From the NCBI RefSeq assembly GCF_050003625.1, contig NC_134401.1:992001-1056000 (forward strand): 64,000 bases of DNA. Direction: 5' to 3'. The DNA comes from Haematobia irritans (taxonomy: Eukaryota > Arthropoda > Insecta > Diptera > Muscidae). Numbering within the stretch: the first letter of the stretch is position 1; each line of letters opens with the position of its first letter. Positions 1 through 12,598 of this stretch are shown here, piece after piece. The notes below the pieces were generated by a model. The model was not told the origin of the DNA. It did not search any database and worked only from the letters and a program-made list of their open reading frames with translations. The position numbers were made by a program, and so were the translations under genes.

Positions 1-290
1 AGCGCTCCAAGCTACTAAACACATATATGTTTATAGGCTATTTCTAAATTAATATATGTTGCAAACAAGCATCCAAGCATATTATATTTAAAAACATTTT
101 ATATCCCAAACATAATATGTTCTAACATATTAACATATATGTCCCAAACATGTTATGCTAGTTTATGAACATTATATGCTTGCACTCAAAAATATTGTGT
201 TTAAAAATTTGTTTTCCAAACATATAATGTTTATAGCCAAACATATGAAAAACAGTCTTTTTCATCCGTGCGGGCACGAAGAGTGAAAAA
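1..290. repeat. AT-rich interspersed repeat, end truncated by window edge
   Basis: The first 290 bases repeat variants of an AAACATA/TATGTTT word about a dozen times in both orientations, as in foldback elements. The same vocabulary (interrupted runs of CAAACATG with TTTTCTCG..AAACATA) recurs near 16100-16560, 49856-50068 and 61250-61452, so this is probably the end of that family. The outer end lies outside the window. Confidence 0.4.
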
Positions 291-2890
291 TTTTCCCATA
301 TTTTTTAATACAAACAACTAATCTTGTTTACTTAAATTATGTGGGAATATTGAAATTTGACGTTGAATGAACGAAATCAAATGAAGGGTATTTCCAAGTG
401 AACCAAAGTTCATTTACACATTCTACTTGGCTGCATTTGAACCACGCACTCTTGCTCAGTAGGAGATGCTTATGTGCGTTGCAGCACTTCCTGATGGAAT
501 ACGTTCATATTCCTTGGCAAGGGTTTCTGCCGTCGAAGTTGAATGGTAGTAATGCCAGTGTTTGGTAGTAGCCCAATGGTTTATGGCTAAAAGATCCCAC
601 GATCAAAGGAGCACGTACATTCAACATCGACTTTCAACAATAAACTTCAGTTGCATCTTCGTCTCTTAAAGGTAGTGATCCAGCCAGCCGGTCGACATAC
701 ATTTACCGATGTTGATCTTTCCACAATTTTTTATTTGTGGGGGGAGAGAGATGATGATGCTGATGACGATGACCATAGCAAGTCCCAGCAGTTGGACTCT
801 TTTTAGAAAAATGTGATATTGAATTGTATGGGATGTCTTGCTGGTGTTCAGATTGCCACAACCAAATGGCCGTCTGTCTGTCTTGGAGAACGCATTTTCG
901 AAACGTGTTGATGTCTATTAAGGCGTATAAATATGATTTTGTATGAACAAATTACCGTCTTCAGTGCTGAAATAATGTGCGCGAGCCAATTGAATAAAAT
1001 TCATCATATTCGGCACAAAAGTAAATTGATTACTTATCCCACTGTAAGGAAAGACCAGTGGTGATATATGGATGGATTGTTGAAATCGACGTCTATTGTT
1101 GAGTCCAACCAAAATGAATGATGAACAATGTAAAATTCCGGAATTGGAAGTTGTAATGATAGGCAAAAGGCGGTTATTTGGTATGTCCAGGTTAAAATCA
1201 TTAAAGAGATATTTTCTTATTGTTGCGATCCACTTTATCTGAAATACCAAGTCGTAATATTATCAATGCAAGTGTAATGGTGAATTTGGCAAACCCCCAA
1301 GTTCATCATCGTCATAGCATACATGCTTCTTTATTATTTTTCAAATATCGCACGTATGAAACGAAAAATATTCATGGGTCTTTTCCAATAAATAAATAAA
1401 TAAATTTTAATCAATTGAAATAAATGCAACAAAGTAAACTATACATGTTATTTTTCTAATCATTGAAATCTAAAATATTGAGTCATTTTTTTTTCAAGTA
1501 AATAGCGTCTTTAAAAAATCTTGTAAGCATCATCCTTCGTTAGTTTATCCAGTTCATTTTTAATTAATATTAAACTAAAATGCATAAAACTATTGACTAT
1601 TGACACAACCCATAAAAGCACATTTCAGATCGAAAATAAAATTGAACGTCATCATTTTGACCAAGTACAACTGTCCTGGTTTCTACAATATTTTTGCAGT
1701 GTATTTAGAAAACAAATAAACGTTTTTAATTTTATACAAACGTTGTCTGAAGTTTAGTTTCTCAAAATAAAGGAAAACTATTTTTTGAATGAGTCCTGTA
1801 TTCAAAATAAGCTATATTTCTTTAATTTTAGGTCAGCTATCTGATTCGAGATTCATCGATTTTAAAATATAGCTTTTTAATAGCTTTTTTTAAAGAAAAG
1901 TAGTAAATTATTGTTTATTTTTTTAACTCATATTTGAAATTAAAATTTTTGTGAACATCTTCTAAATAACATGTATACCTACTAGTTGAGAAGTTAGAAA
2001 CGATTTTATCTCAAACTGGTCCTTACTTCCTGCTTTCCCAAATAACCAAATCAAAACCTGTCAGTAAAGGCAAAATCTTTGTAAGAAATCGTTATCACTT
2101 TCTAAGCCAAGTTAAGCCGATAATCCAATGACTCCGATAAATGTTTGGTAAACTCAAGCGAGGCTAAGCTTGTTAAGATCACAACTCGGAATATTGATAA
2201 CAACATTTACACATCGATAGCTATATATATACACAGTATTTTTATTAGTGGATTCCACATACTATCTCGATACCGAGTGAAGATGGCCTAAAATTAAAAA
2301 AAAAAAATTGTGTCAGTGATAATCACCAATCACCCCAGAAAAGGTACACACAAAAAGGATTCTGTTCTGTTTTAAGATTTTTAATCCTTGGCACAACATG
2401 ACTTTTGGCAAAATTTTGCTTGTCTCTTTTATTCGGTATTTGTTGTTTTTGCCATAACTGCCTACTTGCTGTGGTCAGAAATAACATTGTAGGCGTTTAC
2501 TGGTCTTACCACCGGATTTCGCTTGTAATCCAAATTAAATCGGATCAAAATCAAAAACGTCACATGACAGCAGCACACCAACCAACCATAGGACAGTGCT
2601 CGGTCATTGCAGGAGAACCGTAGGGAATGCTTCAAAGATCAACCCGAAAGAGATCAGTGTCAAGTTTCATGATAGTTGATGAGTTTATTTCGTCGTTGAT
2701 GTCAGTCAGTCCTTTCGAATGGACAACAACTGAACAAAATGTTAAGTAGAATTGTGGCGGTTAGGACAGGCGGTTAAATTCCAGCAAAAAATATTTCAGC
2801 TGAAATAGCGTTCCATTTTTGCTGGAATAGAGAATGGAAAAATATGTATACTTAAAAATTTTTATGACTATTTTTTTTTTCAAATAATAA
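291..2890. other. Unassigned non-coding sequence
   Basis: No gene or recognisable element was found. Open frames are short, lack recognisable protein motifs and have stop-rich flanks. Base composition is AT-rich, especially at 1380-1960. Bases 400-900 are closer to balanced composition and could be old unique sequence. Confidence 0.4.
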
Positions 2891-3133
2891 GTTAGGTTAG
2901 GAATAGTGACTACAGACTATTCACTATCACCGATGCTGCCAGATTCCATATTTAGCTCAATTACAAGTAACCTGGTTTTTACGGCCGAGGCCGAACGGCA
3001 CTTCACATTTCGATTAAACCACTTAGAGAGTATTACTGCTTAAAAGTTTTGGCTGTTCGGTTGACACTGCGATAGAACTCAGGACCTTTATATGCAAGGA
3101 GCACCTTCTAACCATTGTACCACGGTGGATGGA
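2891..3133 (-). mobile_element. Old degenerate tRNA-headed SINE
   Basis: Read on the minus strand, this has the head-body-tail order of the SINE at 57539-57854: a tRNA-like head (CCACGGTGGT reversed at 3120-3130, a degenerate B box near 3070-3085), a body with the paired words for CCACTTAGAGA and GCCGAACGGC, and a tail ending in GTTAGGTTAG at 2891. Many substitutions and small deletions make it one of the oldest copies in the window. Confidence 0.75.
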
Positions 3134-5663
3134 ATATAATAAGTGTTTGGAAGGAAAACATTATGTCATAACAGAAAAAATAATTTTGAATTCTTGGCTA
3201 GAATACTCAACTCAGTTAAAATGAAAACTCTGATCAAAAAGCGTTCAAATAACGTGTAATCTTCTTCATCTTTGTTGAAGTTGATTTTCGCACTAGTCGA
3301 AAAGCCGACTTTACAAAGATTCAGAAAAGTCGACTCATATAAAAATTATTCAATATACAAATTTAGAGATCGAAAGTCGATTTTTCACAATTTTAAATTG
3401 TAGGAAAGTAAATTCTGTTTACAATCGCTAATACACCTCCTTCTCAATGTACATGCTTGAAATCCGTTCATGCCGAAGTAAAACCTTCAATACATATTCC
3501 ATCTGCTATGGACCCATTTAGCAAATTTAGGTGATGTAAAAATTCGACAATTTATAGACAATGCCATGTTCGAACCAAAAAAAGAAATCGTTAGCCCCGT
3601 GTTACCTCATTGCTAGACCATCCTCGATTGGTGTGCCACTCCTCTGATCGCTTTTAAATATTGTTATTTTTGTCGCCTTCTTCTACTCAAAACACAAGAA
3701 ATGTAGTGACCTGTATAAGGAGTTGAAACAATGTAACCTTAGGCCAAATGTGTAGCAAGTGTTTCCTGTTTACTTCAATAGTAAGCGCTTTACAATGAAC
3801 CCAAGTGAGAAGATGTTGATCTGTTCGATGAGGCATTTCTTCACTCAATTGCATGGCATTGCACTTTCCAGATTATTTAATCCACTTGCAACAAGTGGAT
3901 CGTTGCAGCCATCGACCATTGTATGCTCGTGTGTCCATTGCCAAACTTCTTGGTATACGTGTGCCACTACTACTAATACTCCCAAGTACTAGCTCTCACT
4001 CCTGGCGGTAGTAAATCCATGAGCAAATATATTGTAAATTCATAATTCTTTAACGCCTCCTTCAGGCGGGGTGCAATGAGTTTTGTAAACCCCTTAGACT
4101 TTGTCGTTGTATGCTCTATGACTTTATTAATCTCGAAGATCTCAATCTTGAGCTAGAGGCGTTTTTATCGGATCAAGTTTTCTATGTGGTCATAAGGTCG
4201 TCGGTGGTTGCTTGCCTTATGGCCGTTGAGATTAGTTCAGATTTGGATTTGCCAACTTTTGAGGTTCAGTTTGCCAACACCGTGTCATTGCTTTTTGTTA
4301 GAGGTGTTTGTAAGCCGATTTTTGATTTCAACAGAAATTCACTATTCTCGCATTGACTTTATTGTTTTTGATTCTTGGTGTTGTTTTTTTTCGAAAATGT
4401 TTTGTGACTTCTTGAAAACGGCTTAAAGCCGTGAAAAATATTTTGATGGATTTAATTTTGGGACAATTTCGTTTACATATAGAAATCCTAACTGACTCTC
4501 TGACTTTATGATGCGCTTAAATGAAAAGGTTTTTGGTTACTATTGTTAATGATTTTTATGAATGGTCAGGACATTCATTCATATAAAATAGGTCTAGATT
4601 GAGAAAATTTTGTTAAGAACAAACAAATTTCAAGCAACAAAGATTTACACCTACTTGTCGGAAAGAAATTCCTATTTCTCCAAGGTAAATTCTTTTGGAT
4701 TTCTGGATACCCTTGAAGAGTTCAATGCTTCTATTATCCACAGTTCTCCAGATATCAAGATTTTCTAATACTACTCCCCTCACCCAATGAAAAAATACTT
4801 TCCTCCGGAACGAAATTTTAGCCCAACGAAATTCCCCTTTAATGTAAAATATTTGCCTTTAGATCAAAGCTATATTGATTAAGATGATCCGGACTCGATC
4901 GATATGTGAGGTGGATCTAAGATTGCTTCTTGATCCTTTCTTAAATTCTCACTTTTCAAGCGATTCATATTTTACCTGAAAATAATATAAAATTCAACAG
5001 ATTGCTGAACCTAGCTTCTACATAAACCTTGCAGAATTTAAGTTAATTATGACTATGATGATTATAATAAAATGACTATATGAAAACGGATACGGAAGTA
5101 AATAGACATTGAACATCATGAAAGGATTTATGTTTTTTCAAAAACTAATCATCATTTTCAATAAGCCATCAATAATTTTTGTCAATAATTCGAAATGGCT
5201 GTCAATTGTTTGTGCTGGCTGGGATACAAATCTCTGTATAAATGGCGTTCCCACCACTTCCTCGGCTATTGCAACCACCATCTCCTGCACTACCACCGCC
5301 ACCACTATCACTACCTTCTCTTGTTGCAAACTGCATTGGCAGGAAAATAGCAATCAATGTAATGAAAATGTGAAATATTTCTCCCCTTCCTTTGGTTCCC
5401 AGTCAAATGAACAATGTTCACACAATTGCTGTGAATCCAAAAAGTCAACCATTTCCACGATAAAGCGAACGGTGGCTGGGTTCAGAAAACAATCACAACT
5501 TTTCGATGTCATTACAAGGCAACATGAACATTAGTAGATGTAGATATATGTGAACAGCGAGTGTCAAAAATAAGTTCGTACTTTAGCCAATTGCAGTCAA
5601 TGCCTATTGCTATTATGTATTTTCCAAAAAAAAGAGAAAAATCGAAACAATATCTGGAAATTT
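3134..5663. other. Unassigned non-coding sequence
   Basis: No recognised gene. At 3285-3400 there are several GTCGA/TCGAC words resembling the short repeats at 40470-40560. The stretch 4050-4430 has an 81-codon frame on the plus strand (4111-4356) and 5109-5534 a 141-codon frame rich in Thr, Ser and Cys; neither has recognisable motifs, and both look like chance or decayed repeat frames. Confidence 0.35.
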
Positions 5664-5837
5664 ACACACAAACTAATAATTTATATTTTTGAACCTACAA
5701 CACATTGTTGTTAAGAATTTGTTAGAAAAATTTTAATATTTTGTCACAAAAATTTTGTTATATTTAAAAATTTTTCTAACAAATTCTTAACAACAATGTT
5801 CTGTAGGTTCCAAAATATATAATATTATTTTGTGTGC
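5664..5837. mobile_element. Foldback MITE (174-bp hairpin)
   Basis: Two arms of about 70 bases, 5664-5734 and 5766-5837, are near-perfect reverse complements. They share, for example, TTGTTGTTAAGAATTTG on the left and its complement on the right, separated by a loop of about 30 bases. The outer ends are CACACAAA and TTTGTGTG. There is no coding capacity. This is the structure of a miniature foldback element. Confidence 0.8.
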
Positions 5838-5877
5838 AGATATTTCCTATACTAAGAATTACGACTGCAATTATTAA

Positions 5878-5968
5878 ACTGTCTTCTACCGACTCATACA
5901 ACTTTACTATCCGGCCCGTCAATACCGTGGTACCTCTTCACTATACCCAGTTCCGTGTGGACCCTCCT
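5878..5968 (+). repeat. Left arm of a 2.2-kb-spaced inverted repeat
   Basis: About 90 bases match the reverse complement of 8062-8150 at roughly 90% identity, including the words TCTTCTACCGACTCAT and CAGTTCCGTGTGGAC. Beyond position 5968 the similarity fades but remains visible in patches as far as about 6950 (for example CATATAGTGTCCCACCC against the region near 7690). The two halves look like diverged copies of one sequence in opposite orientation. Confidence 0.75.
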
Positions 5969-6976
5969 AACTATTAAACATATCATCTAAATTACCCTAA
6001 CCAGTGAATATAATTGTCCTCATTTCTTAGGAAAATTCCTATATCTACCTCAACATATTGCCGTGTAGGCCCCTAATTGGCTTTTCTATAGCGCTTTCGA
6101 CCCACGCCAACGGGTCTCATCAGTAGGCTTAAACACCCTATAAAAATGAAAGAAAAAAACCTAACCCAAACAAATATAGTTATATGTACGTAATAGCTAC
6201 CTATTACCAACAAATAAAATTAAATAAAAATATAACCCAAAAAATTAAATAATATGGACGTAATAGGTACCTATTACCAACAAATAAAATTAACTAAATA
6301 AATTATATATAAAACACACTCGCCGTAGAGCCAACCCACGTATGTTAGCCACCACCCAATGTATATAACAACATCAAGTGTTAGCACCCACACACAGAAT
6401 ATCCCCTCTCCATCCCATAACAAATTGGCTGCAATTTAACATCCAATCAAATTTAGTACAGAAAGATGCCGGATATGATATATACCCTACTCATGCCACA
6501 AATGATGGACCCTCAAGACTTCCATCCAACTATATCGTGGATTCCCGAGGCCCCCTCACCCAGACATGTTTCCTAAAATATAGGCATTGGATTCTAAGGA
6601 CTCAACACAATCATTTTGTGCAATCCCTAGACTCCACTTTACCCGTATCAGACACCCCCGTCCAGTCCCCCACTGTCACTGTAATTAAACCCCATCTTCG
6701 TCCCCTATACCAACATGCGGTTTCAATGAAAACCTAAGTATGGACGTCAATATCGACTCTATAATACTCCTATCATGGGCCTATTATACTGCTGATAACG
6801 AAATGTCTAACATTACCTAACCACTAAGCGACAAGTACCTGTACCTCGCAGTCCAGATATACAGACTATTGAATTATAATCCCATGTCATATCTCACCCA
6901 CCCTTCCTATCAAGCACCATATAGTGTCCCACCCGTCTTGTTATATTTATCCCGTATGACCCCTTTTTCCCTAATC

Positions 6977-7236
6977 AGAATGGAAAGTGAATCAACACAC
7001 ATGTGTTGTCAAACTGAGAACGGACGGGGTCATACTGACAACATAAAAATGAGACCATGCGTTGTCAAAACAACCACCAACGTTCATGATCTGACAACGT
7101 AATGGTTACGAATTTGTAAACAAAATTAAAAAAAATTCCGCTACCGTGACACGAACCTGTGTTGTCTGCACCATACCATTTAACAGTCGCCTCAGCACAT
7201 TGCACCACCGGCGGAGCTGTCTTAACACCGTCAAGC
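6977..7236. repeat. Direct repeat copy 1 of a composite element, with tRNA-like module
   Basis: About 260 bases are repeated at 8211-8470 in the same orientation at roughly 93% identity. Both copies start at AATCAGAATGGAAAGTGAAT. The last 73 bases (7139-7211), read on the minus strand, resemble a tRNA with a B-box-like GGTTCGTGTCA. A partial third copy of this module lies at 7266-7312. Confidence 0.8.
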
Positions 7237-7642
7237 GAATATTTTAAGAGGAAGGGTGTGTGGACTAATACCATACCATTTAACAGTCGCCTCAGCACAT
7301 TGCACCACCGGTATTTTGATATATATAGTTATTATTCGTTTAGGACGTATGGGCAGTTGAAAGGACATGAGGTAGGGCCTACCATTATTTTGTTTGGCCG
7401 AGTGATATGGTGTCATGATAAGAGACGATCTCTTATTGGCCTCTGGTCAAATGATACATATCACTGTGTGAGTTATGGACAGGATAGGATAGGTGTGGCG
7501 GGAACAGAAGGTTGGACGATTTGATCATTTGTACTTGGTTATTGTTTTAGGTGATTGAGGCACAGAGTTCGATATAAATTATGATTCGATATGTAGAATG
7601 CATTATAGACGATTTTATGAATGATTATTCAGTTAAAGTCGG

Positions 7643-8170
7643 TCATGTTTCTAGGGGATGATTGATGTCCACGTTCCGGAGGGTCACACTATAGGGCACA
7701 TCGGAGCCGGAATGGAATGTGATACTGTAGGGGAACCATTGGGGAGGTCCGCCATAATTAATCCGGGGTAGACCTAGAGGCACACGAGGTGAATAGGGGT
7801 AATAGATGGTGTTGATAGATAGGTTGGGATGACTGCCTTGATGACTTGGACTACGGCTGCAGGTTCTATAAGAAGGATAGGCGGCGGAAGTAGGAGCAGA
7901 TTGTCCAAGACGTAGACGGGATTGTTGCGAAAAATTTTTGAAATTCCGACAATGTGGATGGATGTATTGTGGGGGTGGAGAGGCGTATGTTGATGGATAT
8001 GGATGGCTGTTAACACGTTGGGGAGAGGGTGGATAAGGTGACATAGATGAAGTGGTATATGGGGTGTCCACACGGAACTGGGTAGAGTGAAGAGGTACCA
8101 CGGTACTGACGGGCCGGATAGTAAAAGTTCGATGAGTCGGTAGAAGACACCTAAGATGGGTATAGTACAA
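7643..8170 (-). CDS. Hypothetical Pro/Ser/Tyr-rich ORF inside a repeat
   Basis: I do not recognise this 175-residue frame. It starts with ATG and is low in complexity: Pro, Ser, Tyr and His make up much of residues 35-150, with a stretch NFKNFSQQSRLRLGQ near residues 77-91. No domain, signal peptide or membrane segment is evident. It lies wholly inside the repeat composite, between the direct repeat copies 6977-7236 and 8211-8470, and its first 40 codons overlap the right arm of the inverted repeat. The diverged left half (5880-6950) has a 119-codon frame at 6378-6737 of similar composition but on the other strand, consistent with two decaying copies. It could be a remnant of a mobile-element protein (gag or ORF1 type) or a chance frame in GC-richer repeat DNA. 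Confidence 0.3.
   Translation of the reverse strand: MYYTHLRCLLPTHRTFTIRPVSTVVPLHSTQFRVDTPYTTSSMSPYPPSPQRVNSHPYPSTYASPPPQYIHPHCRNFKNFSQQSRLRLGQSAPTSAAYPSYRTCSRSPSHQGSHPNLSINTIYYPYSPRVPLGLPRINYGGPPQWFPYSITFHSGSDVPYSVTLRNVDINHPLET
8062..8150 (-). repeat. Right arm of the inverted repeat
   Basis: This is the reverse complement of 5878-5968 with few mismatches. It falls at the 5' end of the 175-codon minus-strand frame. Confidence 0.75.
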
Positions 8171-8210
8171 GAATTAGAACTTGAAGAAAGGCATAGAAAG
8201 GAAGAGGAAT

Positions 8211-8470
8211 AATCAGAATGGAAAGTGAATCAACAAACATGTGTTGTCAAACTGAGAACGGACGGGGTCATACTGACAATGTAAAAATGACACCATGCGT
8301 TGTCAAAACAACCACCAGCGTTCATGATCTAACAACGTAATGGTTACGAATTTGTAAACAAAATTAAAAAAAAAATGCGCTACCGTGACTCGAACCTGTG
8401 TTGTCTGCACCATACCATTTACAGTCGCCTTAGCTCATTGCAACACCGGCGCAGTTGTCTTAACAACGTC
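8211..8470. repeat. Direct repeat copy 2 with tRNA-like module
   Basis: This matches 6977-7236 throughout. Its tRNA-like end (8378-8452, minus strand) preserves a better B box, GGTTCGAGTCAC, than copy 1, together with an A-box-like GAGCTAAGGCGAC upstream at the right spacing for an internal Pol III promoter. Confidence 0.8.
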
Positions 8471-8559
8471 AAGCGATTATTTTAAGACTTTTCATGGTCA
8501 AAGGAAAAAATACCGTTCATGAAATCGTGAACGCCCGTGGACGAAATCGTTGACATCAG

Positions 8560-8690
8560 ATACATAATTTCACAGAAAATACCATGGTTGGGACAAACAT
8601 GTTTCGTGTTTACCATCTAAAAATAACATTTTGCTCTAGGATTTGATCATATTCCTGCTCTGGGTGTAGTATGCACCTTTTTTGAGAACT
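8560..8690. repeat. Fragment of the CTGGGTGTA-ended MITE family
   Basis: It contains the family phrase GACAAACATGTTTCGTGTT followed by TTTTGCTCTAGGA and ends in ATTCCTGCTCTGGGTGTA. The same phrases occur at 16200-16560, 49856-50068 and 61360-61452. Confidence 0.6.
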
Positions 8691-9787
8691 TGTTGTATAT
8701 GCCCTACTGAGGAAAACTTATATGTGAGTACATTTCCCTTCATAGTCTACAAATCTTTGCATGTGTGAACGATTTTTATTGGTATTTGTTTTCCAAGCAT
8801 TTCTGTGCAGTAGGAACTAAAATCAGTGATAGGACAACAATGTGAGTGTCCAAAACTCATTGATATTTTAGCAGCTCAGACTGCTGCTGCATTGTGTGTG
8901 ATACGTTTTCCTCTTTCAGACTCTTGATAAGCACGTAAATTAGCGTGAAGCGTGCAAAAATCGTTGCTGACAAAAAAGGGTCTTTCACTCTCACTCTTGC
9001 ATACACACATGCACACATTCTTCAGCGTTACGGTGACATGAGGTCGCCGCCATAACTGAAATAGTGAATGACAAGCGTCGTCCTGGCTTAGCTATCACCA
9101 AAATTCTGTTTGAAAGATAGTGGCATATTTTTTTCCATTTGTCCTCACTATGATTTCCGATTTCTCATTGTTCTAATGTAAAATGGAAACCATCTTGTGG
9201 ACACTTTGTTTCTATTTGGGAGCCGATAGTCTCTCTCGAGTCGGTTGGACGTGGCCATCATGCAGCTGCATGTGTGTGCCACAAGCTTTGATTCCATGAT
9301 GCAGCTTGCTATGATCTCGCTTAACGGAAAGATGGATGGCTGTGGATTTTTTTCTGGTTGGCAAGATTTAATGGTGGTTCACTTCGGATTCGATGTTACG
9401 GTTATTTTGCTTTGCTCGGTGGATGTTTGCTTTAGATGTTTAGGAACGGTTGGTGTGTCAGAAGCCCTTTGTCGGTTGTTGATTATACTTTGGATTTGGT
9501 TAGGTTTGCGAGTGCTTCCTCACAACGAATGTTATTGTCACAAAAGGATTTATGTCGTTCTTGATTAAAATGGGGTAGTTAACAGTAGCCATATTTGGTA
9601 AACGTATAAATAATATTTTTGCTATAGATTTATGTCTTGCATATTCGTACCCCAATTCCATTACAAATGTAGTGGAGGAGAAAGTTATTTAGCTTTGTAG
9701 ACTGTCAATATTTGAAATCAAAAGAAATTCAAAGATGTCCTTTCTATTGGAGTAACTACCCTACCGGAAATTGGTGCAAATTTCTCT
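8691..9787. other. Unassigned sequence
   Basis: No gene recognised. A 107-codon plus-strand frame at 9245-9568 is rich in hydrophobic residues and Cys but matches nothing I know and has no similar neighbour. The interval 8900-9100 is of balanced composition and appears unique. Confidence 0.35.
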
Positions 9788-9990
9788 ATTGTGATACCAC
9801 AGTGGTGAACTTCTCTCTTATAACTAAGTGTTGTCCGATTCTCTGTTAAGCTCAATGACAAGGGACCTCCTTTCTATAGCCGAGTCCACCAGCATTTCAG
9901 AGGAGTGATAATCCACCGCTAAAAAACTATTTTTGGTTTTTGGTCGAAACTGGGTTTGAACCCACGACCCTGCGTATGCAAGATGGGCAT
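9788..9990 (-). mobile_element. Degenerate SINE lacking tail and extreme head
   Basis: On the minus strand it runs from a tRNA-like B box (GGGTTTGAACCCAC region at 9952-9966) through the ATTATCACTCC and GGACTCGGCTATA body words to the GTGGTATCACAAT box. The terminal (CCTAA)n tail is absent, and about 60 bases of the body (between CTCGGC and CTGGTG equivalents) are deleted. Confidence 0.8.
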
Positions 9991-11582
9991 AATATATTTA
10001 TCATTGGGTAAATGCTATTTTTTATTGGTGTATGATATACCATCTCACACTGCACTCGTTCTTCGTGATCATTCCGCCAAAAACTCAACCACTATTGTTT
10101 CGCAACCACCGATATTCGCAATAAATCAAGAGACCAGCAAGGTCTCCTAGTAAATCAAAGGACCACGTTACATTTTGCCCACAGTAGTATTTTCAAGTTT
10201 CCAACGATATGGATGATATAAAATCTTGGATGCAGTTTCGAACTTAACCTCAACGACGGATCTACGCCACATTTCAGCATAGTGTATAGTCGACAATAGT
10301 GTGAAAGACTAATTCCCTCACACAAAAAAATACAAAAATTCAAAATTTACTTAAACATATACAATGTTTGATCTTGCAATTTGTAGTAGTCCCCTTAATA
10401 ATTTTAAAAGGCAGCCACTACATTGAAAGCTCATAGAAAAATAACCCATTCAAATCAGCCATATTGGCGTCGTTCCTCAAGCTCTCAATTGTAAAAGCAG
10501 GCAGTCATAGTAGACAAGGCAAATCAGCTAAAACTGATTGGCTATTATTGTTATTATTTCGGAGCATAAAACTAGCCATAGTTACGATCGATCAATAATA
10601 AACCAATTGATAGGTGAAAATCCAAAATCAAAAAACTTTACAAAACCCCAACAACAAGAAATGAACAATAGCAGAGAGGAGTTAATAAAGTTGCAATATT
10701 AAGCAGGGATCAGACGCTCGATTGAAGCTTGGCTACAAGACGATCATTGATCAAACTCTCGCATCGATTGTTAGTTTTAAAGAACGTTAAGAGGTGAACG
10801 GGGGGTGGTATTTTGTTTAGAGTTTCCAACATTAAAAATTGCCTAGGGGCCAAAAGGGGTTTGTGAGGCTTTGAATTTTGCCAGACTTTCAGGCATTTCA
10901 TCTCATCTGTGTGATCGTTGTGATGTTGTTGCTCATGTTCTGCCATTTGAGGATTTGATCTCCAATGCAATTGAGGTAGGTATGGAGTGTGGTGCGATTC
11001 GCTCTGTATTATTGGAAGATAGCGCGCGAATCGACTTTGATCATTTTACGGTTGTTTAAAGATTTCTTTGTGCCCCAACGCCATAAGAATAGGAAACAGA
11101 CAACATTTGTATGAGAATGTTAGCAAACGGCCATCAGAAGATAACTATTTCAAGTGTAACAGCCACAATGACGACGACGTCGATAGTCAAAGTTGTAACT
11201 GGAAGTTAACCATAATAGATGATGGATGGTTCATTAAGAATGGGAAGAGATTTCAAATCATCTTAAAATAATAAAAAATATGAATAAAATGGATCTTCTC
11301 GAATAACCAATATTTCAATAGTTACATAATCTTGAAATTTGTTTTTGCATTTCAGTTATTATTGCCAATCCGATAGAAAAAAACGTTACAGTTTTTTGGT
11401 TAAATGGACAAATTAAACATTGAGTTCTTCAAAATATGTAGATACAAACAATTTTTGAAATTGTTTTACCAAATTATCAAAAATTTCACTAAGAATATTA
11501 TCTCCGGAAATGTTTGTGTAAGCTGACAGATAAAATCATATGGGAAACTCGCTATAGAACTCAGTGATGTAAGAATTAGATT
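9991..11582. other. Unassigned sequence
   Basis: No recognised gene or repeat family. A frame of 62 codons at 10871-11059 shows no known motif. Confidence 0.35.
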
Positions 11583-12598
11583 TTATACCATCCACCATAA
11601 GGTGGTAATTCCGTTTGTAACACATCTAAATAGATCCCATAAAGTATATGTATTCTGGGTCGTAGTAAAAAAAAAAATAGTCGTTCTAGCCTCGTCCGTC
11701 CGTCCGTCTGTTGAAATCACGCTAACTTCCGAACGAAATAAGCTATATGTTAGCCTTGAAACTTGAGACAAGAAGTTGTTATTGATGTTGGATGATATTG
11801 CAAATGGGCCATCGGACCACACCAGATTTGGTTTTCGGAACCTCTTAGAGAAGCAAAATTCATCCGATCCGGTTGAAATTTGACACGTGGTGTTAGTAAC
11901 AACCTCTAACAACCATGCCAAAAATTGGTCAATATCGGTCCATAGTTAAATATTGCCCCCATATAAACCGATTCCCAGATTTGAGGAGGAGCAAAATTCA
12001 TCCGATCGGGTTGAAATTTGGTTCGTGATGTTAGCATATGGTCTCCAACAATCATGCAAAAATTGGTCCATATCGACCCCTAGATTTGACCTCCGCAGCC
12101 ACTTGGAGGAGCAAAGTTCATCGAATTATTGTGCTAGTATATGGCCGCTAACAACCATGCCAAAACTTGTATATATCGATCTATAGTTATATGTTGCCCC
12201 CCAGATAAACCGATCCCAATAACACAAAAATTGGAGATTCGGGTCCATAATTATATATAGCCCCCATATAAAGCTACCCCCATATTCCAATTCCTCCTCT
12301 CTAAATACAGCGCAAAAGTTTATGTCAGTTCGTAATTATTCGTTGACTTCCCTATATACATATACCGGCCAGGAACTGAATTATATATGTATTTAATCTG
12401 CCTTTTTTGTCTAATATATACCACGTATGGACTTTTTAGAAGAAGTTTTAAAATACCTTGCCAACGGTAAGTATTACAACAACCGAAGTAATAATTCGAT
12501 TGTGGATGAAAGTCTTTAGTAGAAGCTTCTACGCAATCCATGGTTGAGGGTACATAAGGTTCGGCCTGGCTGAATTTACGGCTGTATATACTTGTTTA
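11583..12598 (+). mobile_element. Mini-me/DINE-1-like element, family 1
   Basis: This is a roughly 1-kb non-coding element. It starts TACCATCCACCATAAGG, carries a short (GTCC/GTCT) run at 11695-11712, and contains internal reiterations of CAAAATTCATCCGATC and ATATAGCCCCCATATAAA. It ends with an imperfect hairpin (TTCGGCCTGGCTGAA at 12559-12573) followed by TATACTTGTTT. GTCY microsatellites and a 3' hairpin are hallmarks of dipteran mini-me/DINE-1 elements, which are non-autonomous Helentron-type elements. The near-identical TACTTGTTT end at 40140-40149 ties it to family 2. Confidence 0.75.

Noticed and set aside
5109..5534. 141-codon plus-strand frame
   Set aside because: Thr/Ser/Cys-rich with many ACC/ACT codons from a low-complexity patch; no domain, no conserved neighbour and no support as a gene.
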